Shown: positions 45,263-59,480 of the stretch, piece after piece
Layout: each line of letters starts with the position of its first letter
Numbering within the stretch: position 1 is the stretch's first letter
Source: Promerops cafer
Lineage: Eukaryota > Chordata > Aves > Passeriformes > Nectariniidae
Direction: 5' to 3'
Length of the DNA: 64,000 nucleotides
Assembly: GCA_013398275.1 (NCBI GenBank)
Contig: VZSE01009546.1
Coordinates: 511,076-575,075 of the forward strand
Notes under the pieces: generated by a model
Database searches by the model: none
The model's input: the letters and a program-made list of their open reading frames with translations, nothing else
Told to the model about the DNA's origin: nothing
Translations under genes and position numbers: made by a program

Positions 45263-45949
45263 GCTGGTAGTGTCTCTACTGTATAGCCAAGCTTCAGAAA
45301 GGTTAAAGACCAAAGTGAAAGGAAATGTCTTATATCAGACATGCAAAACCCGTTTTTGGAGTTAATGAATTGCTCCAGTGATCTGCATGGAGAAATAAAC
45401 AGGGCTTTGAGAAAAGGCCTTAGCGAAATAAATTCCTGATGGAAAAAAAAAAAGGGGAATATTAGATGATATACTTTTTCACATCAGATGAAAAATATTT
45501 CAGTATATCTACTAATCTACTAATTAATTGGAGTGGAGAGGAAATATTTCCTAAGTTTGAGCAGGGGGTGGCTATTTTGGTGAATTTTTGCTACCCTTCT
45601 ATCTTTTGGCAAGTACTGAAGAAAGGATATTAAGCTTACCAGTCCCCTGATATGACACTAGATCTATTTTATTCTAGGTGGATTTCTAAACTTAAACAGT
45701 GTGCCAGTTACTCCAGGAAATCTTCATTCTTTGCTATAAACCCCAACTATGATAATGATGTAGTCTCTCTTTCATTAGCAGAGAACCTGATTATGTGGCA
45801 AGCTTTGGGTGACACTCTGTTTGCCCTTGCCCTTTAACAATTGTATGGAAGGAAAAGATGCAGTGAAGTCATTCTGCCCCCTATGAGTCCTGATCCTGGG
45901 GTCAGGTTGAGAGGACACCTAACCTAAATCATTTGGGTTAATCATAAAT
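45263..45949. other. unique AT-rich sequence, no gene seen
   Basis: The SINE is followed by ordinary sequence with an A11-type run near 45441. No gene is recognised. Confidence 0.55.
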
Positions 45950-46110
45950 GTCACAAACATTTTAATTAAACCACCACAATGATATGATGAGCGTTTTGTA
46001 TAAAATAGTTTGTCCTCCTCTCACGGCCTGCTAAAGCTCAGCTCACTGAGCGCACAGGAATGAAAGATTCATGAGCTGGAAAGACAGCAAGAGAAGAGAA
46101 ACATGACTCT
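45950..46110. promoter_or_regulatory. weak candidate non-coding regulatory block
   Basis: TTTTAATTAAACCACCACAA near 45960 joins a homeodomain core to a RUNX-like ACCACA. Beyond it are CpG-retaining GATGAGCGTTTTG, CTCACGGCC and CTGAGCGCAC, and palindromic GCTCAGCTCACTGAGC at about 46036-46051. There is no coding frame. Confidence 0.22.
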
Positions 46111-49100
46111 GTAATAGTGATGGGCAATACACTTGGTAAGGCAGCAGGGCATCTGAATGACTGGTGTCAGTCTATACCTATATCTTCATATTGAGGGGCT
46201 CATATTGCCCCTTGCCTCTTGCCAGCTGAGTTTCCACTCAGAAGCTACCTTTGGACTTGTCCAAACTCATCCTTGAAATGGATGTACTACAGCAAGAATA
46301 TTCTAAATCAGGAAGTTACACAATACTTTTATTTCTCCCTGCTATACATTTATATCATAATCATAATATCATAATATTTGATTTAAGAGTATCAATACAT
46401 ATGGTTGTATCGTGATATCTTTTTGCTATCATGAAAAATTCAGATTTCATTGTTCATTCCTATACTGTTATTTAGTGATTAGGCATCTCAAGATATAGCT
46501 AAGAGAAGAGCATTTCTGTTCCTAATTCTATATTGAACTTGCCTATCTAGGATTAGCACCAAGGAAGTTTTAACACCTCTTGTTATTTAAGTAGTCTTGG
46601 GAAAAACATCAGTTGGCAGACCTGGTCTGAAAACGTTTGCATATCACAGCGGCAAATATTTAAATCACAGTTGTATTGCTCTTAGTATGAAATAGACTGG
46701 AAACTTCTTGCATTACAGTGTGTTGTTACTCAAGAAAAAATAAATTGCCCTAACCATTGATTTAAACCAAAGTTTTTGTATTCAGAGGCATTTCAGATGC
46801 TGTGATGGAAGGATCAAGTTATCCCTGTACAAAAACATCAACGAGTCTTGTCAAGTATAACCACAACAGGTCCTGCACACTTGCTGTCCAGATATCATCT
46901 GTCAAAGTTCTGTCTATCCCTCACTTTGCTCCAGGGAACGCACTAAGGAGTGAGGTGTGTTTTGACTCAGATAACAAGAAAACAATGATAATGGAAAACA
47001 CACATTAGTTCAACTGTGAATTTAGTATGATCATATTTGAAAAAAAACCTGGTAATTATAATTTGTAGAGGGTGAGAAAACCAAAATCCCTGAGGTATTC
47101 TCATGAAAAAACAGAAGTCTATGGGTCTTCAGTAATATGGCATGGTGTTCTTTCATATAAGCACAAATTAAAGAGGGTCTCATATTATTGTTATTCATTT
47201 ATATTGATTTTTTTTTTCCTACTCAGAAATTTACACTAAGAAAACAAGTTAGTACTTTAAAGTAGTCATTGGGTGGTATGGAAAGTAATATGATAGATCT
47301 TTCAGTCTAGAGTTATTACAAACACAAGAAAGTGTAGTTCTTTGTAAGAAAGAGATGTTTTGCAGAAGAAAATCTTCCTTTTATTTACATAGAATGATGT
47401 ATCATAAGTGCTAGTTATAAGATATTGTTAAAGCAAAATATTACCGTATTTTATGCATTTAAATGGATATTATTTACAATTTGTCTACTTCTTCTTTCAC
47501 TCAATGTCATGTCCTTTTCTTTGTATTTCCTACCTAGACAGCAAGAATGATACAGACCCCGTGACAACAAATGTGCAGCAGCACCAGGCACAAGATTTGT
47601 GCAGCCTTCACTGAAAAAAATAATGCAGCAAATATAGAAGCCTGCATCAGAATGAATTGCTGAAATCAAATAGAAGCATGTTTTTGTCCAAAACAAACAT
47701 CTCATATGACAGCTCTATTATATAAAAAATCAAAAATTAGGAGTTTCATGTAGTATGATGCAAATCATAGTTCTGTTTAAGGAAGACTTTAGTAAATTAT
47801 GATCTTGTTTAAACTGTGATTTAATGATCTATAGTATTTCAGAGGCTTAGATTATATCCTTCTTTCTGCTTGAAAATGTTTTGTTTATTTTTTATTTGAA
47901 CAGCTCTTAATTTTAATGTGGCACTGTGACAGTGTGCGTAGCTAGGAATTAAGTTTAACATTTTGAAGGGAGGAGACAGATCCTTCAAATTTATGTGAAA
48001 TATCTAAAAAAACCATGGAAATGTGCAGCAACCAATACACTTATTGAAAGGTGAATTAGCCTACAGCAACTGATCCATGTTATCCAGGAAGTACAAAGCC
48101 ATTGGTTTTGGCTCTCACAGGAAGCATTGAATTTATTTGAGTAGAACACTATTCTTGTGAGGGAAGCCTGGTACTGTAAGCCCAAGGAGTCTTTTGCTAT
48201 GTCATCTACTTCTGTTACAAAGTATTAACTACTGCGACTTGCTCCGAACAAGTGTCATAAAACCTCTGTGCTAGGTAAAGGAGAGTTGTGAGGGCAAGCT
48301 GCCCCATTCCTTCCCCCTTACCTTGGTCAGAGTGAGAAGTGAGGACCTGGATTGCCTGCAGGCACCTCCTGACCCATCACACCACTCCATTTCTAACATC
48401 TCTCTGCACTGCACCTTCTCAAGTTGCCATTCTCTTTTCCCCTCAGGGAATAGTCCTTGCTTTCACTCAGGGTCATAAGTGCCTCCTGGGACCTTTGTCA
48501 ATATTAATGTCATGTATTAATATGGCAATTGCACTCAAAGGTCAGTGGAGAAATCAAAAACCCAGTCAACTTTTCTGCTGTGCTGTATTTATTAGCTAGA
48601 ATTTCTTCATGGATGTCCATTCATCCCACAGCTTCTACAAAATGAAAAGTCTCTTGCAGACACAACTTAAAAAATATATTAGAAAAATGCTTTTTTTTTT
48701 TTTTTTCATTTAAGGAATGGAAGCAAGAAGGCTGTAACTGATAATTTTTATTTTGTTCCTTTACATGTTTTATAGAACATAACCTATTATACAGTTTAAA
48801 AGCCCCAGTACTGCACAAGTGATTACTTTCTTTTCTTCATTTTACACTGATAGAATTGACCAATTCTTTGTGAAAACAATTGCAGTGATATCTCAGGTGA
48901 GTGATCCAAGGGAAGTTTAAATCCCTTGAAAAAATACAATACATTAAAAATCTTTTTTTAAAGTCAAAGTATGTAATTCTTCCTTGTTCTGGGAACATGA
49001 TTTCTTTTTGATGAAGAGTAGACCATCTCTTGCTGCTCAAGGTCCATGCTTTCTCTTAGTCAGAAAACACCTTATAGTTTTAGGAAGGCAGTCTCCAGTA

Positions 49101-52100
49101 ACAGAGAGAATGGGAACAATAAGGGTTAATTAGGTTCAGTCCTCTCATTTCTCTTTCAGAATGGCACAAGTAAATGTCAGAAACAGATACACAGAAGAGT
49201 GTTCAGCCCAGCAGGGCTTTCCTGCAAACCTTGTTTGACTTCTCTACACAGCTTTGCATTTTATTTTAGTTTCAATAGGAAAGGATGGTCCTCCTCATAT
49301 TTTGTTCTTTGCTGATATGTAAAGATTTATAGTGCTACCTTCAGGCTAATGCAGGGATCATTTTGACAGGCCTGGGAAAGCACATGACAATGCTACTTTC
49401 TGCCCATCTGGCTTTTTCACCTCAAACAGTCTTCAGGTTTTTTCAACCTTGTATTTACAGGAATTTCTTCAAGAAGGAAGACAAAAAATGACACAGGTTC
49501 CAGTAAATCAGTATGAAAATAGATTTTTTTTCTTACTTGAAGATAGACTTTTTCAACGGAAGTAGTGTTCAGAGTAAATGACATATTTGTAGAATTTTGG
49601 TGATATTAAGAAGCCTTTGTGCCTGAGAAGCAATACCATTTACAGTGGTACTTACAGAGTACTAAACAGGTTCTCTGCTCCTTTGTTTTTTAATCAGAAT
49701 ATTACCCTGTCATTCTTTTGCTTTTCTCATTGTAAATCTTCACCACACCCTTTTACTTTTCCCATTCTGCCTCCTCTTTTCTTGTTTTGAAGCACCTTTC
49801 ACAATTTGCGAAAACAAGCCTTTGTTTACACATTTGAAAGACATTAAACTTATAGAAATTTCATTATCTACTGTTTAGCATTCAAGAAGCTAGGCTTTTA
49901 AATTTGTATGAGTAGCATATGGGTGGACCTTCCCTGCAAGTCTTGCTTTTTTTTGTTTTTTCTTTTTTTAATTCAGTCTGTACACAACCAGTACTTAGAA
50001 TTACTGCTTTGATCCTGAACACTCTATGAACTCACTAAAAAATTAAATAACCACTTCTGTAAAACAATTGTAAATACTTCTAGTTATAAAAAAAAAAAAT
50101 CTTCATGCTTCATTTTTATGAGGAAGGAATATCACCGTGAAAATATTCAGTCTTGTAATCAATAAACATAACCTTCCAGTGTGTTATTACAGACCTTCAT
50201 TTGTCTTCAGGTTTTACTTGCAAATATTATTGGCTGCATAGCATGAAGGTCATTTTATGGAAAGTACACGTATCAGATATGACAAAGGTAACATACCATT
50301 GCTCTGCTACCACTCCCAGAGTATCTGTGTTTCCAGAAAAATGTTATATTAAGCTACTACAGAGTAAAAATAAATAATAATTCTGAACTGCATTAGCTTT
50401 TACAAATGTCAGTTTTATGAAGATAGTGACTGAAAAGGAAGTGTTATTCCTAGTTTTTGCTCTATGCAGTATTCATATTGTCAAACCTGATGTTTGGCAT
50501 TTCAGATAAAAAATGAAAATTTATCTGTGCTTTCAGCTTCCTAGCAGGAGCACAAACATCCCAAGTGGAGGAGTTAGTTCTAAGATTTATCCACTCCTCT
50601 CATTTTCAGCCAAAATCAAATGTTTTCTGGAGAGAGGAGTTTAGTGTTGTTTTCATGTTAGTTCCATGGTACTTTGTTTTTAACCTGTTAGCATTTACAA
50701 ACTAAGCTCTTTTGCTGCAAATTTGGGCACAGTATCTCATCTGAATGCAGCCAGTTCAATATCAGAGACTGAAGAACTCTCTGTCCAGGCCAGATGCTTG
50801 CAACATTTCTAAAGGTTCTTTGATTAACTGAGGTGAAAACATTCTGTATAACAGGGTCAGCACACACAAGCTTTCCTTATTTTCTTCATTTACATCAATT
50901 AGAATTATGGAGGGCCTGGGGCGACTCCTGCCTTCTAAAATCATGATCTACTCCTAGGTGATGTTTAAATAGAGCACCAGAAAGACCACATCATATTTCA
51001 TTAACAAATAAAACTTTTATTCCTTTCATCAATGACAGTAAGATTTATATTAGGTGCAATGCTAAAGCAAGTCATTAACATATATCACTCAAGGTGGTCA
51101 AACTCTGAAGAACTAGAGCTTGGTGTATATCACAACAGTCAATCCAAAGACAGTGAATTTCATTTTTGCACAGACTGCATTCAAGAAAGAATGAACATAA
51201 CCGATGTTGTGAATTCCAGTTTTCTTTTTATGACTGCTTACTTCAGTGGTGTGCAAACTACTGCTTTTTATTATGGCTCAACTGGAGAATGCCTTTACCA
51301 GACTAAAAAAGAAAAAAGAAATTGAGTTCAGGTCCTCTACCTTGAAAGCTAGATGAAAGGAGTAAGTCTACCAGGCATGGAGGTGACATAGTATATCACA
51401 TGTCAGAATTCGAGAGGTATTCTGAGAGTGAACCAAAAGAAACATGGTATTGATAATACTGTAATTTTCTACGGTCCAGTGTGTAACTGCAGACATCTCT
51501 CCCGTGGATGTTGTGTTCAAGGTGAAATCAATGCCACATTTTCTTTTTTTCAATGTAAGTTACTGCAAGTCACTATTGACTTGTTCAGCAAAGCAAAATT
51601 TGATTCACCAATAGTTTTATCAACATGTATAAGCTAATTTCTTGCATTAAGATTATTGCTGCAAATATAGTGAATATTTGTGCAAATTAAAAAAAAAAAA
51701 TGTTTTGAATGGTAGAGTAATATGGTTTATTAAATAACACTGGTTCCATGCTGTGGCTGTAAATTCAAACATGCAGGCAAGAACCTAAATATCTCCTCTT
51801 TTGCCTGGAAAGACTTCTACTTCAAATATTTTTTCCTATTTCCTTTCCATGTCCCTGTAACACCCTCTAGACTCTAAGGCTAGCACCCTTATTCAGCTGG
51901 TGGATAGAGACTGTTAGTAGAAACAGAGCTGACAAATATATATTTTCCATTTTTTTACCTGAAGTAACTAGTAAAGGCAGTGACTGATGTTATTAATGCA
52001 GATGCCAGATAGACTGGAGCAGGCTTACTCTGGTGTCAGGAAAAGAGTACAAGCACAGCCACCTGATGGCTGTGTCTGTAGTGGCTCAAGTAGGCCACCA

Positions 52101-52740
52101 AAACATAAAGTTGGGATTGACCCGAACCATCCAGAGCCACTTTGTCATCTGAGGTCTTTGGTGAACCTGCAGATTTAAAAGAGGGGAGGGAGGTCTCAAA
52201 GAAGTCACATCATGTTATATCTTTTTCTTCCTCTTGTTTCTCCTTTTCAGCATTTGTTGAAACCTTCCATACTACTGTATATACTTCCATTCTACTACTA
52301 GAAAAAGTAGTTTTTGCTACAGGTCTGATTACCTGTCCTGAATTTCAAAGAACTGGTCTGCTTGTGTCTATAACAATCACATTTGAATATGCTTTTCACA
52401 CATTAATTTTAAGAGAGAGGTGTTCAGGTTTTTGGTGTGCTAATTATCTAACACTACTATTCTAAAGCAAAGTCTAGTCCACAAATCATGGAACAAGTTA
52501 ATGTTCTAGGCTTACTCTCAAATTTTGGATTGTATCACATATAGAAATTAGATGTCTACACAAGGCTTTAGGAGCCAACTTCAGGCCTAGAGAATGAAAC
52601 AAAAAGAAAGAAGAAGGAATTTGGATTTGATATGGTAGACACAACACAGTTGTATTTAGTATGGTAGGAAATCTGATTTAAAGAGATGAGAAAGAAAAGT
52701 TAGCTCTCAAGTAACAAGAAGAATTGGAAAGGTGAAGGGT
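46111..52740. other. unique AT-rich sequence, no gene seen
   Basis: These 6.6 kb contain no recognisable mobile element. Simple sequence is limited to T16 at 48691-48706 and shorter A runs near 50089 and 51690. Open frames such as 51032-51325 (plus) have no family signature. Confidence 0.55.
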
Positions 52741-52784
52741 GACAATCTGTTTGCTATCTGTTTAACCACAATCTGTTTGTGGTT
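52741..52784. repeat. clustered ATCTGTTT repeats with small hairpin
   Basis: ATCTGTTT occurs at 52745, 52756 and 52771. The longer ACAATCTGTTTG is repeated at 52742 and 52768. AACCACA (52764-52770) pairs with TGTGGTT (52778-52784) around the third copy. Confidence 0.85.
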
Positions 52785-55700
52785 TTAATAGTTGTTGTTC
52801 AAGAATATTGGTGATGGGTCCTTACCACAGAATTCAGAAGCTCTTAGAAGCTGTCTATTGTGTCTATTACTGTATATGGTTTTCCAACTAGTTTTTGCAG
52901 AAGATTTTTTTTTGTCTTGGTACTGCTTACTGTTTTCATATTGTCTAGTTCAACTATATGGGACAACCTGAGAACCTGAGGATCTTGTGGGGATCTTATC
53001 TACTGTTTCACAGATCTATGGGGAGAGAAGAGTACTTGGACTAGGAAGAAGTGTTTAACAGGAACTTACTCAAATATTGCCCTCCAGATTTCTTATGATA
53101 AGCACACTGGAGGCCATTTGAGTGCACAACTCAGGACTCCAGCAAAATGAGTCATGTCTGAAGTGTTCATCAGCAGAAAAGTGCACTACTGTTCTGCCTG
53201 TGCTGTACTAAGCATCCTGGGGATTACTCTGAGTAAAACTTAGTTCTAGGAGCTGTAATTAGTAAGTTCTAAGAAAGGAGAAGCTATAAACTGCCTGGAA
53301 GCTCTGTGGCTGGTAAATCCCAGGTATTATGCTAGTCAAATTCCCATTTAAGTTTGAGGTGAAATGCATATGGAAGATACAGGTTTTAGTTGGTGGTTAA
53401 TGTTGCATGGCATTGAGATTTATCATTCCACCTGTTAAAATACAAATGTTGACCTAAAAATGCAAATCATTCTCCCATGTGATGAGTTGCTATATGAAAA
53501 ATAGATTAAAAAAATACAGATAACATAGCAGTTGGGTACTGAGGCAGTAATGATTATCACAGAGTACAGTTTACTCAGTTCTTTTACAAAAGTTCAAAAA
53601 CCTTGACACTAATTCCCACAAATCAGTGTTTTTTCCCTGATTTCCTGTTCCAGCTCAACACTTTCTTACAGCTTTAATTAAACAATGGTTAAATTTGCAA
53701 ATAAATCCAAATACAATGTACCAGGACTGTACTAGAGAAAACACCACTTGAACACTTAATCCCTGGCTGTTAATGAACACCAGAGCACTTCTTGCAAGCT
53801 AGGCATAAATAACAAAGGTACAGAGTTCATTGCACATATTAGATATTACAATTGTGACTATACAAAATCTGGAGGGATGGGAGAGGGAACTGAATTTTCT
53901 GTCATATGATCCACCAGTATATAAAATTATGACAGGATCTTCGCTCCGTCATATGCTCTATGCACAGCTCCTTTTCATGGAGCTGGAAAGGATTTATTTT
54001 CACACAGAACTTTGCCCTCAATTGATATTATAATGATTCTTGTAATTTTGGTCTTTCTCTCTATCTGATCTGATATGTTAGATGTTGACAGTAAGTTTTA
54101 ACATATGTTTCTTCTGTAGATTTTGACAGAGTGCTGTTATTTCCTGTATAATAACAGTTTCAATTTCCTGTTCACCATTTTAAGTTTTCATACGGTGATC
54201 ACAGAATAAAATCTTTAGAGAAGACTGAATGGAGTTTGATCTATAAAGATGGCTGATTAATGAAATGATTAAACTCATTTTTTGTAGCTAACAGATAAAG
54301 TTGAAATGAGAGTACATGCCTTTTTCTTTTATAGAACTGGTTTCATGACTGTAAAAAACAAGGCACTGTTTTTAAGAAGATGCTGAGTTTTTAAAAAATC
54401 ACAAACATGAACTTAATAGGAGACTAAAATTAAACACCACTACAAAAAGTCAACAAATCTTTGCCCTTTTTCTGACTTCAGAAATGTTAGAAAGTTAATT
54501 TTCTTGACTGAATTATTCTGTAAAGTTTTAGAATATTGTTCATATATTTACCTTGGAAAGGACTCTTCTGCTATCTCTTTAGACTAAAGAAAAAGAATAG
54601 TTCAGATTACCATCTCTTATGACCTGGAATAGACCTATTGCTTAGCATTGAAGTATTTTAGACATGCTGAACTATAACTAAAGTAATAATGCTGTGCACT
54701 AGGACTGGGTGTCTCAGATGCAGGATGGGGGACTCCTAAAGACTAGGTCTAAAGTGGTCCTGTGAACTGAACACACAGCAGCAGCTAAAGCACAGTCAGA
54801 TTCCTTTTTGAAGGCTTCCTTCTTGATGAGATTCATCTGAAAATAATAAATACCATTTTTTCTTTTGGGCACTCTTCAGTGTGAACCAAAGCACCATAAA
54901 ATATGTAATTAGAAGGAATCAATTCAAAATACACACCTGATCCAAACTACACAGGCAGTGGAGATGAAACTTGTACAATTCTAGACAATGTCTCTTTCAT
55001 GATTCTGAAAAATAATTCTGTGCAACTTTGCAGGATAGGATGCCTGTTAAATCAGCTCAGAGTTCCCTCTTCTCAATTCCCTGCAAGTTTACATCCATAG
55101 CTCAGCACTAAGTTTAACACAGTTCTTTGGAGAACCACCAGTAGAGTCATTTGTGCATCTTCTGCCTTGCAACCATTTTGAGGAAGCTCATGCCAACCTC
55201 AAGGCAGACCTCAAAATCCTAGTGAGGACCTGTTTTCCCCAGCTGTGGGATGTGGCATGTGATGATTCCAGTGTCCTCCGAAATGCACAGGCAGAAACAC
55301 AGTTGTAGAGATAGGGCAATGAATGCTAATTATGTGCAATTAAGAAAAAATTAAATAATTACATGGAGTGAAACATAATACATCTTCTGTAGAAATGAAA
55401 GACAAAATTTCCATGTGGTGCATTTAGAAGACTTCTGTTTCCAATAAAAAGCACCTAAGGAGATTTTGACTTTTAAAACATGTGTAGTCCCTTGGGTTTA
55501 GTCAGGCCAGTCACATTCTTCAAGTTAATCACGTGCCTGAGAGTTTGGCTTGATTGTGCCAGACATCTTGCTTTGAAGAATTTAAGAAATAGCTCTGAAT
55601 TAACTTGTGGAGTGTTTTACTGTTTGCAATACTTCATTATTCCTCTGAATTTATTATTTATTTCCCCTGATTTGCTGGACATTCTTTAACTTAGTGGACT

Positions 55701-58700
55701 GACCATGAGCAGCTGCCTTTATGAGTATTAATAATTTGATATTTTAAAATAAAATGAGTCTCTCAATATTATGTTTTTTTTCTTATGATTGCAAGTGGGT
55801 ATGAATACAGCCAATTAGATTTACATGAAAACTTACAAATTTATAGGAACGCCTGTTTATCCTTATTTTCATGGCTCTCCAGGGAAACAGGATGATAATT
55901 TGTTGCAGAACACCCATGATAGTGTGAGATAATCTGCTGCAGTTATGAAAAAGATGCTTTTATATGTGCAGATACAATGTACAATCTGCTCTACATAAAG
56001 ACCAAACTCCTTACTGGTGAAACTCCACTAAAATCAAGGGTGCTACAACAGAGGAATTTGATCCTCAACACTTAATGAATAATGCCAGGGGTCACAGATA
56101 AACCAGTGACTAAATTCAATGCTCATGTATAATTTCCTTCCTTATTATTATGTATGCTAAAATAAGTAGGACAAATACCAGATAATATGCTTTTGTTTTC
56201 CTTTGACTTAAATACCTATATACTTGAACAGATTTGGGATTTCTTTCAGTCTCCTGACTGCCCACTTGCTTTGCCATGAGGTCTTTTTCGTGGAGTACCC
56301 CGCTTTAACACTATTTATGCTTACAGTTAAATGGTTACAAGGAAGCCTTCCTCACAACAGTAGGTGCTGTCTGTGCCTTTTCAAAAGCACAGAACTGTCA
56401 TGCCTCTAGCCAAAAGCTGGAAGCCATTTCCTAAAGGTTGGCCCAATAACATCAGATAAAATTCTTCTAAAATCAGGATGAAAAGGCAACTTTTCTTCAA
56501 ACCTTCTCATATTCTCTAAGGAGAGCATACATTTTCTGTCAGAACTTCTGGTTTAAATTCTTGCCAGTCAGAGCTTCCTATGGAGTAGATGTTTTCATGA
56601 TATTGCTAAGCATTTATAGGGGACTTCTGTGCTTTAGAGTGTGACTTTACATACTTCATTGCGCAATCTGGATAAGAAAAGGCAAGTAGACCTTGAAAAA
56701 ACACCTACAAATATATTCATTTTGCTGAGCACAGGAATTAACCAGCTATTTTCCTCCAGGACCAATATACAGCTGTAACTGGTAACGGTGAAGGAACAAT
56801 AGAGCTGAACCTCATCACAACTTGTGAGGAGACTGAGACTCCTTATTGTAGGAGGTCTAGTCTTTAAGTTTTTGTTTATAAGTCCTGTCATTGCAAAGCT
56901 ACCCTTTGATATGAATTCATGTTTATTTCTTATTCATCATGGAAATGCTGCAAAGAGCTACTGATATTTTAATTCACTCTTGTCTTCTCTCTAGGCTAGG
57001 AAAATGAAAGTTTCCAGCTCAATCTGATTTTAGGATTAGTGTACATACTAGCCATTAATTATTATTTATTTTCAGAAGTTTGCAGACAACAGCATAAACA
57101 CTATTGAAATTTCCTTGGTGTATCAGATAATGCTGGGCAGTAGCAAGACCTATCTAATCCCTCCTGTATGAAGGCAAAGACTGAAGGGCTGTGTGTTTTA
57201 TGATGAAAATTGTCATCCTCTGGCTTGTACTGAACTCACTTCTCCCAGGCTACAAATTTTGGGTGGTTTCTATTTGTTTGTTTTAGTTTGTTTTTAAATT
57301 ATGTACTTACCAAGATTTAAATTAAACCTTTCAGGACTTCTGTAAGCTGGAAAGTTGGCTGTACATCATTGTGACTGAATATTGAACTAATCACTTCAGT
57401 TAACTGTTGGCTATCCCTGACAAGGGGGGAACTCAATAAACCATGAATTAATTCAGAGGTCTATTCAGCTCAATTTGTTGCTGTAAGTTACCTTTTGTGA
57501 GTTACAATATCCACTTCCCAACTGAAAAGCTCTTACTAAATCACAGCAGCAGCCAATTTCAGTCATGACCCATGCAGGGCTGCCCTTTTCTTTGTGGTAT
57601 TCAGCTGTCATTCAAATCAACCCTTTTCATTAAATACACTGTACCCCATCCTATGAAAGCTAGTTCAAGACAAAACATTGCAACTCCATACTACTATTAA
57701 AAAAGGTGTGTATACACCTTAATATTTTGTATATATACTCTCACTGATAGGCAACCAGGGTGTTTATCCTTAAAAAAAATGAAAAATTGGGAAATATGCT
57801 TTTTTCTATAGCATATCTGAACACGCTAAATACAATGATTGTTCATTTAGTTCAGTATTCTGAGGTCTCATAAACAGATTTTTTTTTACTGAGAATATTA
57901 AGGAATTTTTGTTTGTAAATTGTTATCTGGAAATGTTCCATAAACCATGTTTTAAAAATCGTAGATGTATGACATGATTCACTAAGTTTTCCCCACTATG
58001 AATGATCTTGCATCATGATTAAGGAATTCTTACAAATGCTGCTGATAAAGTTATGTGCCCTCTACTTAAAGAGTGTAAATCAGATAACGAAAGTAGTCCT
58101 TGTGGGACCAGAAAGCTATGAATCCAGGAAAGTCTTGAAAGGAATCAGAGTTCTCTCAACCACCTGGAACAGACACACACTGTATCTTTTTCAGTGAAGT
58201 GAGAGAATGTCTTACAACAGAAAATAAGATAAAGACAGTATAAGTAAAAGTTAAGTAACACAACTAAAGCAAGCTGAGATACAAGAAATCTATTCCAATT
58301 AGTTTAGAATGAATCTTTTTTTCTTTATTTTAAAATTAACTTTTTATTTGGTTTCCTATTTATTGTACTCCTCTTTCCATTTTTATATTCCAAGAATGAA
58401 AACAATATTATGGAGCATTCATAAGTATCCATGTTCTGTAGTTTCCAGTGAAGTTTGTTATTAAGAATGCATCTAAAACTCTTATCACAGGAAATGCTGT
58501 GCAGAAGGTTCTTTTCCCAGGACAAATTAATAGTCTCTTCAGAAAATTAGTATCTTTAGTATTTGTTTCTTTATTAGATGATTTTGTGTATGTATATACA
58601 CTTTTTGGTAAAACATCTATTTGTAAGTGTAATACATTCTTATTCTTAATTTAATGCACCATTTAACTGCAGAATTATGTGCACTTTGTATCACTGCATC

Positions 58701-58879
58701 TTCTTGTCTGATGTTTTCATCTGTAAACAAAAATACTTTATATGCAATATTTCAAAATAATGAATATTCTTAATTTCTGATAGATAAATACATACCTGTA
58801 ATTTTTTTTATAGTTATAAAAGCCATCATATTCAGACTGCTACATGAACAGAAGCTTTTACTAATGCTCTGTGAAGTTT
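52785..58879. other. unique AT-rich sequence, no gene seen
   Basis: No gene, RNA gene or mobile element was recognised in 6.1 kb. A small hairpin (AAGGTGT, four-base loop, ACACCTT) lies near 57704-57721. Confidence 0.55.
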
Positions 58880-59480
58880 CCAGTCTCAGTCTGCCCACCA
58901 CTGAGAAAAGCACAACAGCGAACAGCTTAATTAACAGTACCTAAAGAGGGGAAAAGGTGGGGTAGATATACATCAACTGTGCTGCCATTCACCATGGAGC
59001 TGTTTTGAAGGAGAAAATATCTCCATTTGTGAGGTTTTTTACCTGATGCACTTTTATTTTCAACAGATGCAATTTTCCACCTTCCAGGTTCAGGTAGACA
59101 GTGAACAATTACCCCAATAATTATTGTTTTGAATTAAGAGGATAACCAGGAAAAGGAAATATTGTTTCCCAAAAAATCCTCCCGTGACGTGCTTCAGGCA
59201 CTGTTACTCGATACAAATTACCATCTCTCTCTTTTGAGCACTTAGATCCAGGAAAGGAAAGCACAGCTCTTTCCTTCAGAGTGACCAAAGGAAGAGAGGC
59301 TCAAAGCAAAGCCTCTGGTGCAGCCAGCTCTCCCTTAGAGCACTGCAGTGAATGGTGCTCCAGGCCAGCAGGGCAGGCTGGAAACCCCCGAGCTTGGCTC
59401 GCCCTGACTGGTGCTGTCACCCTTAGCACCGAGGGACTTTGAAACCAACCACGCTGGTGAATTGCAGCCTCATTGATTTC
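58880..59480. promoter_or_regulatory. candidate non-coding regulatory block
   Basis: Less AT-rich and more CpG-retaining than its flanks. It holds AGCTTAATTAACAG near 58924, CCCAATAATTATTGTTTTGA near 59114, a CCGTGACGTG CRE-like site near 59181 and CACCATGGAG near 58989. The 3' part (59270-59420) is GC-richer still, with CCCCCGAGC and GGCTCGCCC. No open frame is maintained. Regulatory function is inference. Confidence 0.28.

Noticed and set aside
52142..52465. 107-codon plus-strand frame
   Set aside because: Ordinary AT-rich composition, no splice sites and no family match.
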